64,000 nt of DNA. Source: Micrasema longulum (lineage: Eukaryota; Arthropoda; Insecta; Trichoptera; Brachycentridae). Positions within the stretch are counted from its first letter, which is position 1, and each line of letters begins with the position of its first letter. The notes beneath the pieces are model-generated. The model saw only the letters and a list, made by a program, of their open reading frames with translations. It was not told the origin of the DNA and did no database searches. Positions 59,701 to 63,865 of the stretch are shown here, in pieces. Location of the stretch: the NCBI GenBank assembly GCA_022494885.1, contig JAGVSM010003557.1, positions 124,001-188,000 of the forward strand, in the 5' to 3' direction. Made by a program: the position numbers and the translations under genes.

Positions 59701-62545
59701 ATCACGCATGCTGTGAAAGCGCGGATGGACACTGCTCGTACCAAAGGACTACTCAGAACCGCTGAAATGAAGGTCGTAAGGACTATTACTGGAAAATCGC
59801 TCCGAGACCGAATCCGTGATCCTTTAATTAGAGATACGTGTGGAATAGAGGATATCGTAGGATGGAGAAAATCCAGACAAAGATGCTGGAGGGACAATGT
59901 GGACAGAATGACCAGCGACAGGTTTGTGTACACTGCAACAAATGAAATTCTATCTGGACAACGTCCGCCTGGAAAATCACCTGAGAGATGGAGGTACAGT
60001 TATACATCATAATTTCAGGATAACAACTAGTTTTCTGTAACACAGATCTTAGGATGTCTTAAAAGGATGACTTCACCCAGAAATTAAAATAGTTTTTACA
60101 TAAAAAGAGACGTTCTTTCATTTTAGTTTTAGTAACGCGAGGAATATGCCTATTATTGGCTTTAGAATTCGTAAATATGTATTAACTATTTATGTGAAAT
60201 CAGAAGGTATGCTAGAAACACATATTTAATCATAATTTGGTTCATAGCTATTACAAAAAATAGTAAAATGTTTTGTTTTGATTGCATTCATTCTAGAAAA
60301 TGTAGATTCGCAGAGGAAAGTGGTTCCAAAAAAACGGCATGCGACTGGTAATGGATACGCAGTCGACGCTTCGGCTAACCAAAATGAGTATCGCTTATTT
60401 TGATGATTTTATTTAAGGCTTTTAATAAAAATATATTTAATTATCCAACAACTGATGACTTTTGTGAAGTAAAAGAGCTAAAATGTTTTCCCTATCTGTT
60501 GCAACAAATTTAGATCTAAATAACTCCCAAGGGGGAAAATCCAGCCTATCTGCAAGCATTTGGACATACTGAAAACATTATTGAATTAACTAATTGGTAA
60601 AAAAAGAAGTGTAAAATTGGAATATTGTTTTCAGGCGTTGCCGGAAATAGGTTCAGCCGGATGAATCTCACCCACGTGATAAAAGTTTCAGCTCTTTTAC
60701 TTCACAAAAGTCAACAGATGGAAGAGTTGAGGAAGTTTAAATGTTTGAATATAGACAGAATAGTGAATATTACACAGTGAGTAAGGTGGCCACTTAAGTC
60801 AGACAATATTGCGGCTTGACACGGGCATAGCCTAAAAAGCCTTAATAAGTTAATTAATATTTAAACTAGTGTAATTTTGAATGAATAAATAAATAAATGA
60901 CGGGTCATAAACCCTATAAATGCCTGGACTTCCATTCTCCCTTTTCAAAAATGTTTTTCCTCTCTTTTGCAAAAAAATTATTTAATAATTGTTTTAATGG
61001 ACAAGGATTTAGGTAATAGATTTTAATTGAATAAAACTCAAAGTCCTTTTGACCGAAATTGGTGTAAGTTAGTATTTGTTTAAGTTGTCATTGTGTTGAG
61101 GATCTGGTGATTATTTTATTGATATGTGGTGTATTGTTGAGGTTATGTGTGTCGTTTGATTACTGCATAGTTACATGTGTTGAATAATATATGTGTGAGT
61201 ATTAATTAATTGGCCTTGTGTACTATTAAAGTTGGTCATACATATATTAATTTTAAATGAGAAGAGCTAAGCCTCTTAGGCCGAAAGTCACATAACAAGT
61301 CAATATTCTTCATTTTAACATTTGATCAAAGAAGTAAGTAAGCATTTTTTAATTTATTTACTTAAAGATAATTTATTAGATATTATTTAATTTTATTTTA
61401 TTTTTATAAACATAAACGGCAAATCTGCCTTTTACAAACATTTATAAAATTAACATATTTGGCTTAATTTTTTTATTTTTTAAACATGAATTACCGTATA
61501 CCCAAGATTTATAAAAAAAAAATTAAACCAAAAATTATACAGCATATTCAGTAGAAAGTTTAAATCATAAAACATTCTACAGTAAAACAACAAGAAAATC
61601 ATAAGTACTGATTCACACAGATAGGCAAATTGAACAAAAAAACTATATACATATATATATTATGAAATGCATGAATAAATAAATATAATTACCATTCACC
61701 ATCTTTGAAACAGTTCTAAAGGTTTGTCCTACAGAAAAAATACCCTACACTAAATATATCAGATACGTGGGAATAACTATTGCCGAGTGCATGTCAATTT
61801 AAGTCTATTTAATACGGTATTACAAGTATACACTGTCCATGAATTGTTGCTACAAAACGGTGGCACCTGTCTAGTCATTCTTCCAGGCACCCTGAAGTTG
61901 ATGAGAGATAATAGTTCAGGGCAATCCCATAATGAATTTACAATTTTGAATAAATTTAAAAGGTCTATAATTTGAGACATAAGTCCCAATTCCATGGGAC
62001 AAAACGTCCTGTGTGGAGTTGGGACGAGCAATTAGTTGACACAGACATATGAGTAGTTGAGTATATCATCACAAATATTATTCGCATTAATGCTCAAGTT
62101 AACTGACAAGCAAAATAATATAGTTTAGACTCCGCAGACTGGCTACATCCAAAAAATAATGTAAATTGTAAAAAGAAAAGTAAGAAAAATTAAAACATAA
62201 AAAGCCAAGACATACAAAAACCGAGAAAACTGTATTTGTAAATAAATTACCTGAAAGGAATACTATTACTCAGTAGGTAAAAGGGAATAAAGAGGAAAAA
62301 GGAACACACTGTACATTCCACCTTTGAAAAGATTATCCTAGTAGGAGAGCTCTTCATCAATTTTATATACAATCTTACAGGATTTTTATTTCTATTCTAT
62401 TAGTAATATAAATTGTGGCGCTCTTACCTTCATTTTCAAAACTGGGGTCATTTTTCTCGGACAAGTAATATAATCCAATTACTAATATGATTGTACAAAT
62501 AACTGAATACATGTTGCCTGATGATTTCACATATAATTTTGACAT
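29567..62545 (-). CDS. NRF-6 type (nose resistant to fluoxetine) membrane acyltransferase, 11 coding exons, complete
   Basis: Multi-pass membrane protein with an amino-terminal NRF domain and an acyltransferase 3 domain. The family is implicated in lipid or yolk transport across epithelia, with no settled substrate. Exons in transcript order: 62428-62545, 57901-58037, 57304-57625, 51510-51703, 50868-51043, 44568-44747, 39735-39911, 36828-36969, 34640-34826, 33246-33388, 29567-29731. All junctions are GT-AG with matching phase; the product is 646 residues. Visible: hydrophobic signal peptide or anchor about 12-28; LYQQDDYEDC at 47-56 and RGVC at 100-103, NRF-domain cysteines; first hydrophobic span GALIFAIAVILIILV; GVRVLSIMLAILFHS with conserved His239; RYFRLTPVYALVIGY; WFLAVDMQFH at 376-385; KLSYCAYIVH near 561-570; HLLFEMPF near 611-618. 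The frame is fully open with no disabling change. The NRF part is short relative to nematode NRF-6, as I would expect of many insect paralogues. Confidence 0.88.
29732..30605. other. NRF-6-like intron and unassigned sequence
   Basis: The acceptor of exon 11 is at 29732. The rest is AT-rich; no repeat or gene is recognised before the family A copy at 30620. Confidence 0.5.
30620..31135. repeat. Foldback repeat family A, palindromic copy
   Basis: The left part (30628-30860) and the right part (31000-31135) are inverted versions of the same blocks, including GTCTAGGCATCTACAGGGCT against AGCCCTGTAGATGCCTAGAC, with ACACTGTGTAACATTCACCA in both orientations. Confidence 0.85.
31140..31325 (+). repeat. 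Repeat with hammerhead-like core
   Basis: Contains CCTGACGA at 31253, an AGAGA/TCTC stem and GAAACCGG at 31279. It resembles the 3' segment of several dispersed elements in this window (see findings). Confidence 0.4.
31660..31995 (+). mobile_element. tRNA-derived SINE-2
   Basis: Head GGCGGCCTCCGTAGTGTAAT and B-box like GATTCGATTCCCGG. The body differs from SINE-1 (CTGATTGGGCGTCCTGGCCG, GTCGCAGTGACGTCAGAAGC). Only this copy is seen. Confidence 0.65.
32164..32225 (+). pseudogene. THAP zinc finger N-terminal relic
   Basis: It reads MPHYVIFKCRNTAGVKRK, a stop, then (shifted) GITFYV, resembling the start of a THAP domain (M-P-x-x-C-x-x-x-x-C-R-N, KRK, GxxF). The first zinc Cys is replaced. It is probably a scrap of a THAP-bearing transposase or gene copy. 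Confidence 0.4.
33151..33180 (-). mobile_element. SINE head scrap
   Basis: The minus strand reads CAGGCTTCTGTGGTGTAATG, like SINE-1 and SINE-2 heads. Too short for more. Confidence 0.3.
33246..33388 (-). CDS. NRF-6-like gene, exon 10
   Basis: Acceptor CTTTTTAG; donor TTGT|GTAAGT. It reads LRYKFWNVPGKLSYCAYIVH, matching the family's PLSxLSYCAYLVH block. It leaves in phase 0. Confidence 0.88.
33612..33938 (-). mobile_element. SINE-1 with the same 5' extension as at 2440
   Basis: A complete minus-strand SINE-1 ending in ATCATCATCATCATTCCC on the plus strand. Beyond its tRNA-like head, bases 33885-33938 are the reverse complement of 2440-2497 (GTAAAAAGCACGGATT, ATCGGTCTACTGTAAGT). Confidence 0.8.
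33939..34390 (+). mobile_element. LINE-like 3' region, inverted copy of 46740-47130
   Basis: TTATTCTACCAAATCCCAAA, GGGTCATGGGGTCTATCACA and AACAGGTTGTACCTAGATAG recur reversed at 46740-47130, where the opposite strand carries a longer open frame. Confidence 0.65.
34640..34826 (-). CDS. NRF-6-like gene, exon 9
   Basis: Acceptor ACTTTTTAG; donor GATC|GTGAGT. It reads WIWNISNAALPVMYVVIHIS, then VVSALFASLDKFVIVTMASC. It corresponds to the part of the family usually reading ALYxSLxRxxWALxLAWIxxxC. Confidence 0.85.
34871..34928. repeat. Hairpin with CCGG/GAAAC motif
   Basis: Arms 34871-34895 and 34904-34928 (ATTTTCACCGGTGGCCGGGT against its near complement). The same motif appears in the arms of the 35144-36220 palindrome. 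Confidence 0.8.
35144..36220. repeat. Large foldback element, about 410-base arms
   Basis: Arms 35144-35556 and 35808-36220 are nearly identical reverse complements, including TAATTATAATAATAAAAATA at the outer ends and GGAGACATAGCTGTCGATGG at the inner ends. The loop is about 250 bases and holds no protein I recognise. It lies in the intron between NRF-6-like exons 8 and 9. Confidence 0.92.
36460..36720 (+). repeat. Possible single DNA-transposon end and GC-rich patch
   Basis: TATACAGGGTGTTATTTAAA with CCTGTCACATCC looks like the terminal repeat of an IS630/mariner-type element, but no partner end is seen. A GC-rich island (GGGCGAAGCGAGGAGGGGGG) follows at 36614. Confidence 0.3.
36828..36969 (-). 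CDS. NRF-6-like gene, exon 8
   Basis: Acceptor TATTGGCAG; donor GAG|GTCAGT. It reads VKLEGHMASLIIGIIAGFIH, aligning to the family's THxRxxxYxIGxxxGY segment. The donor is GTCAGT rather than GTAAGT. Confidence 0.83.
37104..37160 (+). repeat. Short repeat shared with 8199-8254
   Basis: Same orientation and nearly the same sequence; here it abuts an inverted LINE tail. Confidence 0.6.
37158..37350 (-). mobile_element. Non-LTR retrotransposon 3' end, minus copy
   Basis: Reverse complement of the 9603-9815 and 43680-43897 tails: AAAAACCCGTTAGGGTTACA, ATGTCTCGTCTAGTCTAGTT, TTTTCAAGTAGTAAGGTAAG. Confidence 0.85.
37355..37700 (-). repeat. Dispersed repeat family P, inverted copy
   Basis: Reverse complement of 63070-63430: both share CTTGAAGATGCCTACT, TGTTAAGAATAGTATAAAAA and CGCCATGTGTTC. 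The end near 37436-37476 has a small conserved stem-loop next to GAAAGCGCTCG. Confidence 0.75.
38385..38480. repeat. Foldback repeat family A, fragment
   Basis: CGACAGGTCATAAGCCCTGT, AATGCCTAGACTTCCATATT and CCTCTCTGTTGC match the family. Confidence 0.6.
38588..38632. repeat. Fragment of the 38753 foldback arm
   Basis: GCTGCCCTAGTTCTTGTATG and TTCAATAGACCATTTT repeat the sequence at 39167-39205 in the same orientation. Confidence 0.6.
38753..39242. repeat. Foldback element, about 215-base arms
   Basis: Left arm from TTTGACTTTAAAAACAAATA to AACAAACCTGCATTAT. The right arm is the reverse complement, from ATAATGCAGGTTTGTTAT back to TAAAGTCAAA. The short loop reads GAACTGAGCACGTGCGGGAG and onward. 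Confidence 0.9.
39735..39911 (-). CDS. NRF-6-like gene, exon 7
   Basis: Acceptor GTATTTCAG; donor CCAGA|GTAAGT. The split Trp gives WFLAVDMQFHIVGI, the best-known NRF-6 family signature, then membrane spans YILGGLLVGAFLLPGYL. Confidence 0.9.
40020..40170. repeat. Foldback repeat family A, fragment
   Basis: AACATAGGCAGAATGGTAAT, CACAGTGTGTGTTACACAGT and AGGTCATAAGCCCTGTAAAT; it carries a small internal duplication of ACACAGTG. Confidence 0.65.
40375..40795. repeat. Foldback repeat family A, palindromic copy
   Basis: Blocks at 40395-40600 recur inverted at 40615-40730 (AAGTCTAGGTATCTACAGGG against CCTGTAGATGCCTAGACTTA). The outer end CCAGGGAGTTGAATCCAG is present on the right only. Confidence 0.8.
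41026..41162. repeat. Perfect hairpin, 50-base arms
   Basis: Arms 41026-41075 and 41113-41162 are exact reverse complements (CTAATACCCGTATGCAGAGA and so on) around a 37-base loop. It is flanked by similar GATGCGACA and GCATCCGAC sequences. Confidence 0.93.
41163..42479. other. NRF-6-like intron, no gene seen
   Basis: AT-rich. Near 42290-42330 the plus strand resembles the reverse complement of 61985-62035 (retrotransposon tail). A TA microsatellite lies near 42200 and another near 42395. Confidence 0.5.
42480..43075 (+). pseudogene. Non-LTR reverse transcriptase relic (RTE/R4-like)
   Basis: It reads LFNQCLKEEHMPLDWGRAVV, NYRAISLLSSVGKLCEKIII, GAFMSGRGCTDQNVALRML, stop at 42816, FVDLQKGYDKV (motif A), VRVNGGFTSW and GVKQGCVMSLWLFN (motif B). 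The catalytic YADD block and everything after it are missing. Confidence 0.85.
43076..43309 (+). other. Unassigned segment between two retrotransposon pieces
   Basis: A short G-rich start (GTGGTGCGGGGGGGTGG) and then AT-rich sequence. It stays open in the frame running from 42872, but I recognise no domain. Confidence 0.3.
43310..43897 (+). mobile_element. Non-LTR retrotransposon C-terminal region and 3' tail
   Basis: It reads MMYEAYVKSKLSYMIAFWGT, TRIQRQRNKILKLTYNLPYL, KHYNDLPYYLKTF, stop at 43817-43819, then CCCTAACGGG and an AAATAAATAAAA tail. It is the longest of three copies of this family here. Confidence 0.85.
44568..44747 (-). CDS. NRF-6-like gene, exon 6
   Basis: Acceptor TTGTTTACAG; donor GGATG|GTAAGA. 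It reads LTPVYALVIGYVVFW, then CQEYWWTSLLYVNNIY and CLIQG, strongly typical of the family. Confidence 0.88.
45060..45300 (-). pseudogene. Jockey-like LINE C-terminal relic
   Basis: The minus strand reads MVIPQNIFSNQCEHAYKTRN, VRLPFRRKTNTQNSLMHQTV and LYYKEIPLEIREQKNIISFK, a typical C-terminal tail ending in a short Lys-rich segment and a stop. Confidence 0.65.
45615..45870 (-). pseudogene. Jockey-like LINE RT thumb relic
   Basis: The minus strand reads KVSLMGRIRRYLTADSCRMI and SIIVPHINYCSSILF, resembling the KLxFLxRIxxxLxxxxxxxIYxxIIxPHxxYC block. A TAAATAA-rich insertion cuts it off at about 45655. Confidence 0.7.
46140..47290 (-). mobile_element. LINE-like 3' region
   Basis: Two minus-strand frames (46893-47177 and 46502-46696) carry a C-terminal-like tail (RTNYAQNSPLICLTRNYNLF, FKTKIKKLLF), then a GT-rich stretch at 46305-46445 and AATAAAC near the end. 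Part of it recurs inverted at 33939-34390. The clade is not identified. Confidence 0.5.
47643..47700 (+). repeat. Family P-like end with hammerhead-like core
   Basis: CCAGTCTGAAGATGCCC, ATTAGA loop, GGGTGAAAGCGC, ATTGGTT and AAATAAAT. It is the best match to the core among the family P-related ends. Confidence 0.45.
47953..49215 (+). mobile_element. mariner-like DNA transposon, disrupted
   Basis: Terminal inverted repeats CAGGGTGGGCCTAAACTG and CCGGGTGGGCCTTAACCG (reverse strand) are flanked by TA on each side. The remaining transposase reads ARIPEVIQRVSESVRENPQQ, TLRRILRHYLHLKTYTIQLT and QEL at the left, and IKWSLQSSYLSPCDYFLL at the right (SPDLxPCDFFLW-like). The catalytic middle is replaced by a nested LINE. 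Confidence 0.85.
48455..49125 (-). pseudogene. Jockey-like LINE 3' fragment nested in the mariner element
   Basis: The minus strand reads LYCSTVRPRLEYASVVWSPF, RINHIKSVQHRLL, then MLNIFSLQKRRNYIDSVYMF and HKTNYGLNSPMTRL. It ends in a TAAATAAATAAAT tail at about 48457-48476, directly against the transposase codons for QEL. Confidence 0.8.
49735..50085. repeat. Foldback repeat family A copy
   Basis: ACAGGGATGGAGAATACCTT, GACCTGTCATTGGCTGGTTT, ACACTGTGTAACATTCACCA, then ACTAGGCAACGCCTGAAAAC and CCTCCCGAGGGGGTAAAATC. Confidence 0.8.
50080..50350 (+). repeat. Dispersed repeat family R, 3' half
   Basis: TTTCATTCTGATACTGTTTT, AATCGGTTCATTTTTGGGGA and GAGAAAGTGACGGAAAAACA match 7560-7760 and 15290-15540. 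Confidence 0.65.
50420..50862 (-). mobile_element. CR1/L2-like LINE C terminus and 3' tail
   Basis: The minus strand reads MYKSLHHFASEYLRELC, DRRLTLKSATSTEREKVIIP, RTKFSGMAWNALPAEVRG, then a 3' end with AAGCGC-type and ATTGA-rich tail (AGAGCGCTTTACAAAGTGAT on the plus strand). It sits immediately downstream of NRF-6-like exon 5. Confidence 0.8.
50868..51043 (-). CDS. NRF-6-like gene, exon 5
   Basis: Acceptor TTGTTTCAG; donor TTCAG|GTGAGT. It encodes a membrane span (NILSGIDILLCMSSFLM) and LKIRYF, leading into the conserved R-L-T-P of exon 6. A CR1-like LINE tail abuts the exon on its downstream side (50420-50860). Confidence 0.87.
51125..51265. repeat. Degenerate TTTATTCG-type simple repeat
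   Basis: Repeated ATTCGTTTATTCATT-like units; it explains the open frame at 51116-51472. Confidence 0.65.
51510..51703 (-). CDS. NRF-6-like gene, exon 4: start of acyltransferase 3 domain
   Basis: Acceptor TTCTTGCAG; donor ATG|GTTAGT. It reads MPHNWKKLVY, then LHEFQGVRVLSIMLAILFHS. His239 in FHS corresponds to the conserved membrane histidine of acyltransferase 3 proteins. Confidence 0.88.
51948..52173 (+). mobile_element. SINE-1, plus strand
   Basis: Head CTCGTGGTGTAGTGGTCAGC with TTTGCCTACCATGC, body CCCTGGACTGGCACC, end GCACGAAAAGGAAATGATGC. Confidence 0.75.
52276..52513 (-). mobile_element. SINE-1, minus strand
   Basis: CATCATTTCCTTTCCGC to GGTAGGCAAACCACGAGGCT, facing the copy at 51948 about 100 bases away, so the two could pair as an inverted repeat. 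Confidence 0.75.
52773..52857. repeat. Solo hairpin of family A termini
   Basis: TTCAACAATGTTTTGAGTAT and its reverse complement flank a short loop. The bases match the outer ends of family A (TTTTGAGTnTGTCCAAAT). Confidence 0.75.
53130..53250 (-). mobile_element. LINE C-terminal scrap
   Basis: The minus strand reads ECRTNLPLITPVGRMIGPLN, similar to ACRTNLPMVMPVGRAMSLLN in the larger relic at 53665-53995. Confidence 0.55.
53255..53660 (+). pseudogene. Jockey-like LINE C-terminal region and tail
   Basis: It reads LFHTDNHRTNYGFHSPMPRI and LDFFDNKLSSFKRSLNQI-stop, related to the nested LINE at 48455 (HKTNYGLNSPMTRL). It ends with AAATAAATAAATAAAAC. Confidence 0.7.
53665..53995 (-). pseudogene. 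Jockey-like LINE C-terminal relic
   Basis: The minus strand reads RRNAYLLMYFLRLIRGITIN, ESIFLYVPNDHLRHTQLKLF, ACRTNLPMVMPVGRAMSLLN, a common LINE tail that ends in a degraded segment. Confidence 0.7.
54000..54790. other. Unassigned NRF-6-like intron sequence
   Basis: Contains two copies of TTAGTTCGCGAACGA-like or GTAGTTCGCGAACGACC sequence near 54260 and 54345; otherwise nothing is recognised. Confidence 0.4.
54805..54885 (-). mobile_element. LINE 3' tail fragment, minus copy
   Basis: GGCTTTTTAGGCTGTGTCTG and TGTTAGGTCATAATAATTG are the diverged reverse complement of the tail at 13984-14092. Confidence 0.5.
55000..56330. other. Intron sequence, no supported gene
   Basis: Includes the open frame 55587-55964, which I do not recognise and which lacks domain-like pattern. 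A TTTTATTTTATTTTA tract lies near 55970. Confidence 0.45.
56337..56600 (-). mobile_element. SINE-1, minus strand, well preserved
   Basis: From CATCATTCCCTTTCCGCACC to CATTACACCACGAGGCCGAC, with GGAATCGAACCCGAGACC as the complement of the B-box region. Confidence 0.8.
57236..57275. repeat. GT microsatellite beside exon 3
   Basis: GTGTATGTGTATTTGTGTGT followed by GTGTGTACGTAC, about 30 bases inside the intron that follows NRF-6-like exon 3. Confidence 0.8.
57304..57625 (-). CDS. NRF-6-like gene, exon 3: end of NRF domain and first membrane span
   Basis: Acceptor CGTTTTCAG; donor AAAG|GTAGTA. It reads RRDVVHRGVC-type sequence (SRDVVHRGVC), a helical charged stretch (LRGVLQKWVNGEIKEKYD), then GALIFAIAVILIILVNLI. 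A GT dinucleotide repeat lies just inside the following intron. Confidence 0.88.
57660..57840 (+). mobile_element. tRNA-like SINE-3
   Basis: GTGTTGTGGACTCTCAGATC, B-box like GGTTCGAACCCC, CTACTTGATAATT and AGCGAGTTATTAACAACTC, matching 21895-22040. It lies just downstream (in the intron) of NRF-6-like exon 2. Confidence 0.65.
57901..58037 (-). CDS. NRF-6-like gene, exon 2: NRF domain
   Basis: Acceptor TTTCTTCAG; donor AAA|GTAAGA. It reads FSDFPTLYQQDDYEDCMSN, then GLFCFLDVKL and NPGDLWYRIK, matching the family pattern LYxxDxYxxC followed by YC and a LW motif. Confidence 0.88.
58466..58550 (+). pseudogene. THAP zinc finger N-terminal relic
   Basis: One frame reads MVNFSMFGCSSRSVKGV, stop, AVSFHR, stop, resembling the THAP start (Cx2-4GCxxR, KG, SFHRFP). 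The first zinc Cys is lost and two stops interrupt it. Only the first coding segment is present. Confidence 0.4.
58970..59550 (-). pseudogene. Jockey-like LINE C terminus and 3' end
   Basis: The minus strand reads LQNRALRNILGLKWDSHVKD, IYRQTKILSFKVV, GHNIHNRNTR, FGCRSLKNIGHSKYNKLHDE, then a 3' region with CTCCCAGGAGTTATTAAAG (plus strand) shared with 21184-21345. Confidence 0.75.
59560..60015 (+). pseudogene. RTE-like LINE C-terminal relic
   Basis: It reads KGLLRTAEMKVVRTITGKSL, RDRIRDPLIRDTCGIEDIVG and RKSRQRCWRDNVDRMTSDRF, ending RPPGKSPERW. This is the usual tail after the RT domain. The opposite-strand frame is a shadow. Confidence 0.8.
60440..61000. repeat. Foldback repeat family A, copy interrupted by a LINE tail
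   Basis: CAACTCCC-type ends (TAACTCCCAAGGGGGAAAAT), CAGGCGTTGCCGGAAATAGG and AGGTGGCCACTTAAGTC, then the insert, then GACGGGTCATAAACCCTATA and TGCCTGGACTTCC. Confidence 0.8.
60812..60898 (+). mobile_element. LINE 3' tail inserted in family A
   Basis: TGCGGCTTGACACGGGCATA to AATGAATAAATAAATAAAT, nearly the same as 13984-14092. It splits the family A copy between GTCAGACAA and GACGGGTC. Confidence 0.8.
61395..62035 (-). pseudogene. Non-LTR retrotransposon C-terminal relic and 3' end
   Basis: The minus strand reads KIVNSLWDCPELLSLINFRV, TRQVPPFCSNNSWTVYTCNT and LNRLKLTC, a LINE-like tail. The downstream part shares blocks with 1995-2990. Confidence 0.55.
62428..62545 (-). CDS. NRF-6-like gene, exon 1: start codon and signal peptide
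   Basis: It starts MSKLYVKSSGNMYSVIC followed by TIILVIGLYYLSEKND. The ATG at 62545 is preceded by CTTAAA, a fair context with A at -3. A second in-frame Met at residue 12 would still leave a hydrophobic leader. Donor GAAG|GTAAGA, phase 1. Confidence 0.8.
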
Positions 62546-62838
62546 TTTAAGGTCTTGATGCTAAGACTCTTACTCAAATGGTATTTCGAGGTAAGGAAGG
62601 AAAATATGAACCAAAAGGTAATCAATTTTTTTGCTTGTTTTATTTAATTTTAATCTCAAGAGGATTCACGGGCTTGACTTTTCTTCATAGAAACGTATTT
62701 CGTATTTTCTCTCTGGACTAGAGCAGTGTTTTTTATTACACATTATAAATATTTACTATTGACGTGTAGTTATGGTTTTCCTTTTTAGATATATTGTTTT
62801 TTGGGAGATAAGACCATCTAAAAACCTATAAAAGCCCT

Positions 62839-62874
62839 AGTTTTATCTGCCGTCTTCGGACGGCAGATAAAACT
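62839..62874. repeat. Perfect 16-base hairpin with TTCG loop
   Basis: AGTTTTATCTGCCGTC, loop TTCG, then the exact reverse complement. It shares CTGCCGTCTTCGGAC with family R. Confidence 0.85.
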
Positions 62875-63069
62875 TTTCGTTCTTAGCGTTTGTCTGTTAT
62901 TGGTGGCGTCCATCTACTTCCAACTAATATTTAAAAAATGTTGATGTTTTTCGTTTATATTTCTTGATAAAACTGCATAGTTGATAGGGAAGTTTACATA
63001 CCTATAGATAAATGACGAAATATTTTAAGATACATACTTAGATAATACATAATAATACAAAATGAAGTA

Positions 63070-63430
63070 TTATGCTAACTTTATCTGTTAAAATGTGTAT
63101 TTCCTACTCTGTTGTATTTCGCCATGTGTTCCTTTCCCACCTTTTAAATAATAAAAGCTTAATCCCAATTTCAGTCCAAAAACTCGCAAAAATGAACTGT
63201 TTAGCAAACTAGTTGTAAATATTTATGTTTCTATCCCCTGTTAAAATACTTATTTGATCTTATCTCCAAAATATGTTAAGAATAGTATAAAAACTGTAAA
63301 TGTTGTAAACAACTCACCAGTCTTGAAGATGCCTACTTAGGCAAAAGCGCTCGTTGGTCAAAATAATAAATGTAAAACTAAACCAAGAAGTTTCATTGAT
63401 AAGTTTATTTATAATTTTATCATAATCATT
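63070..63430 (+). repeat. Dispersed repeat family P, plus copy
   Basis: Inverted counterpart of 37355-37700. It ends CCAGTCTTGAAGATGCCTAC, TTAGGCAAAAGCGCTCGTTG, then an A-rich tail. Confidence 0.75.
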
Positions 63431-63589
63431 AAAAAAATGTCTTAAAATGCTCTTTTTTATGCTTGGCAATCGCGATGGGAATCTGGGTGGTCTGATGTTT
63501 TACCTTTATTTTTTTTCCTTTAACCCCTGTAGCGATTAAAATTTTCTTGAGTTTTCTCCGATCGCTGGACTACGCAGTTATTATCAGGT

Positions 63590-63855
63590 CATGGTAAAGT
63601 TAATCAAACATTATTTGTTTTCAGTATTGTTGATTCCCCTTCGTGCTGCTGCGGATATCCTAATCAGTCTTCTAAACACATCCTGTGGTCTTGTCCCTTT
63701 CCCCTTCTCTATGATTCTCTATAAGCTTCTCGCTACTACCCGTAGCCTCGTTATAGATCTAGTCGGAAATACAGATCCGGTGGCTTCCAAAATGAATTTC
63801 GAGGCTTTTAAAAAGTTTTGTAATCATTTTGGCGAATTGATCATGTCAATATAAT
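63590..63855 (+). pseudogene. Non-LTR retrotransposon zinc-knuckle end
   Basis: One frame reads CCCGYPNQSSKHILWSCPFP, the CxCGx(n)HxxxxC knuckle at the end of Jockey/I/R1-type ORF2. After a frameshift it continues LLATTRSLVIDLVGNTDPVA and FEAFKKFCNHFGEL with a stop at 63852-63854. Confidence 0.75.
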
Positions 63856-63865
63856 CCCAATCAGT

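Noticed and set aside
59604..60043. Minus-strand frames over a LINE tail
   Set aside because: The plus strand clearly reads a retrotransposon C terminus; these are shadows.
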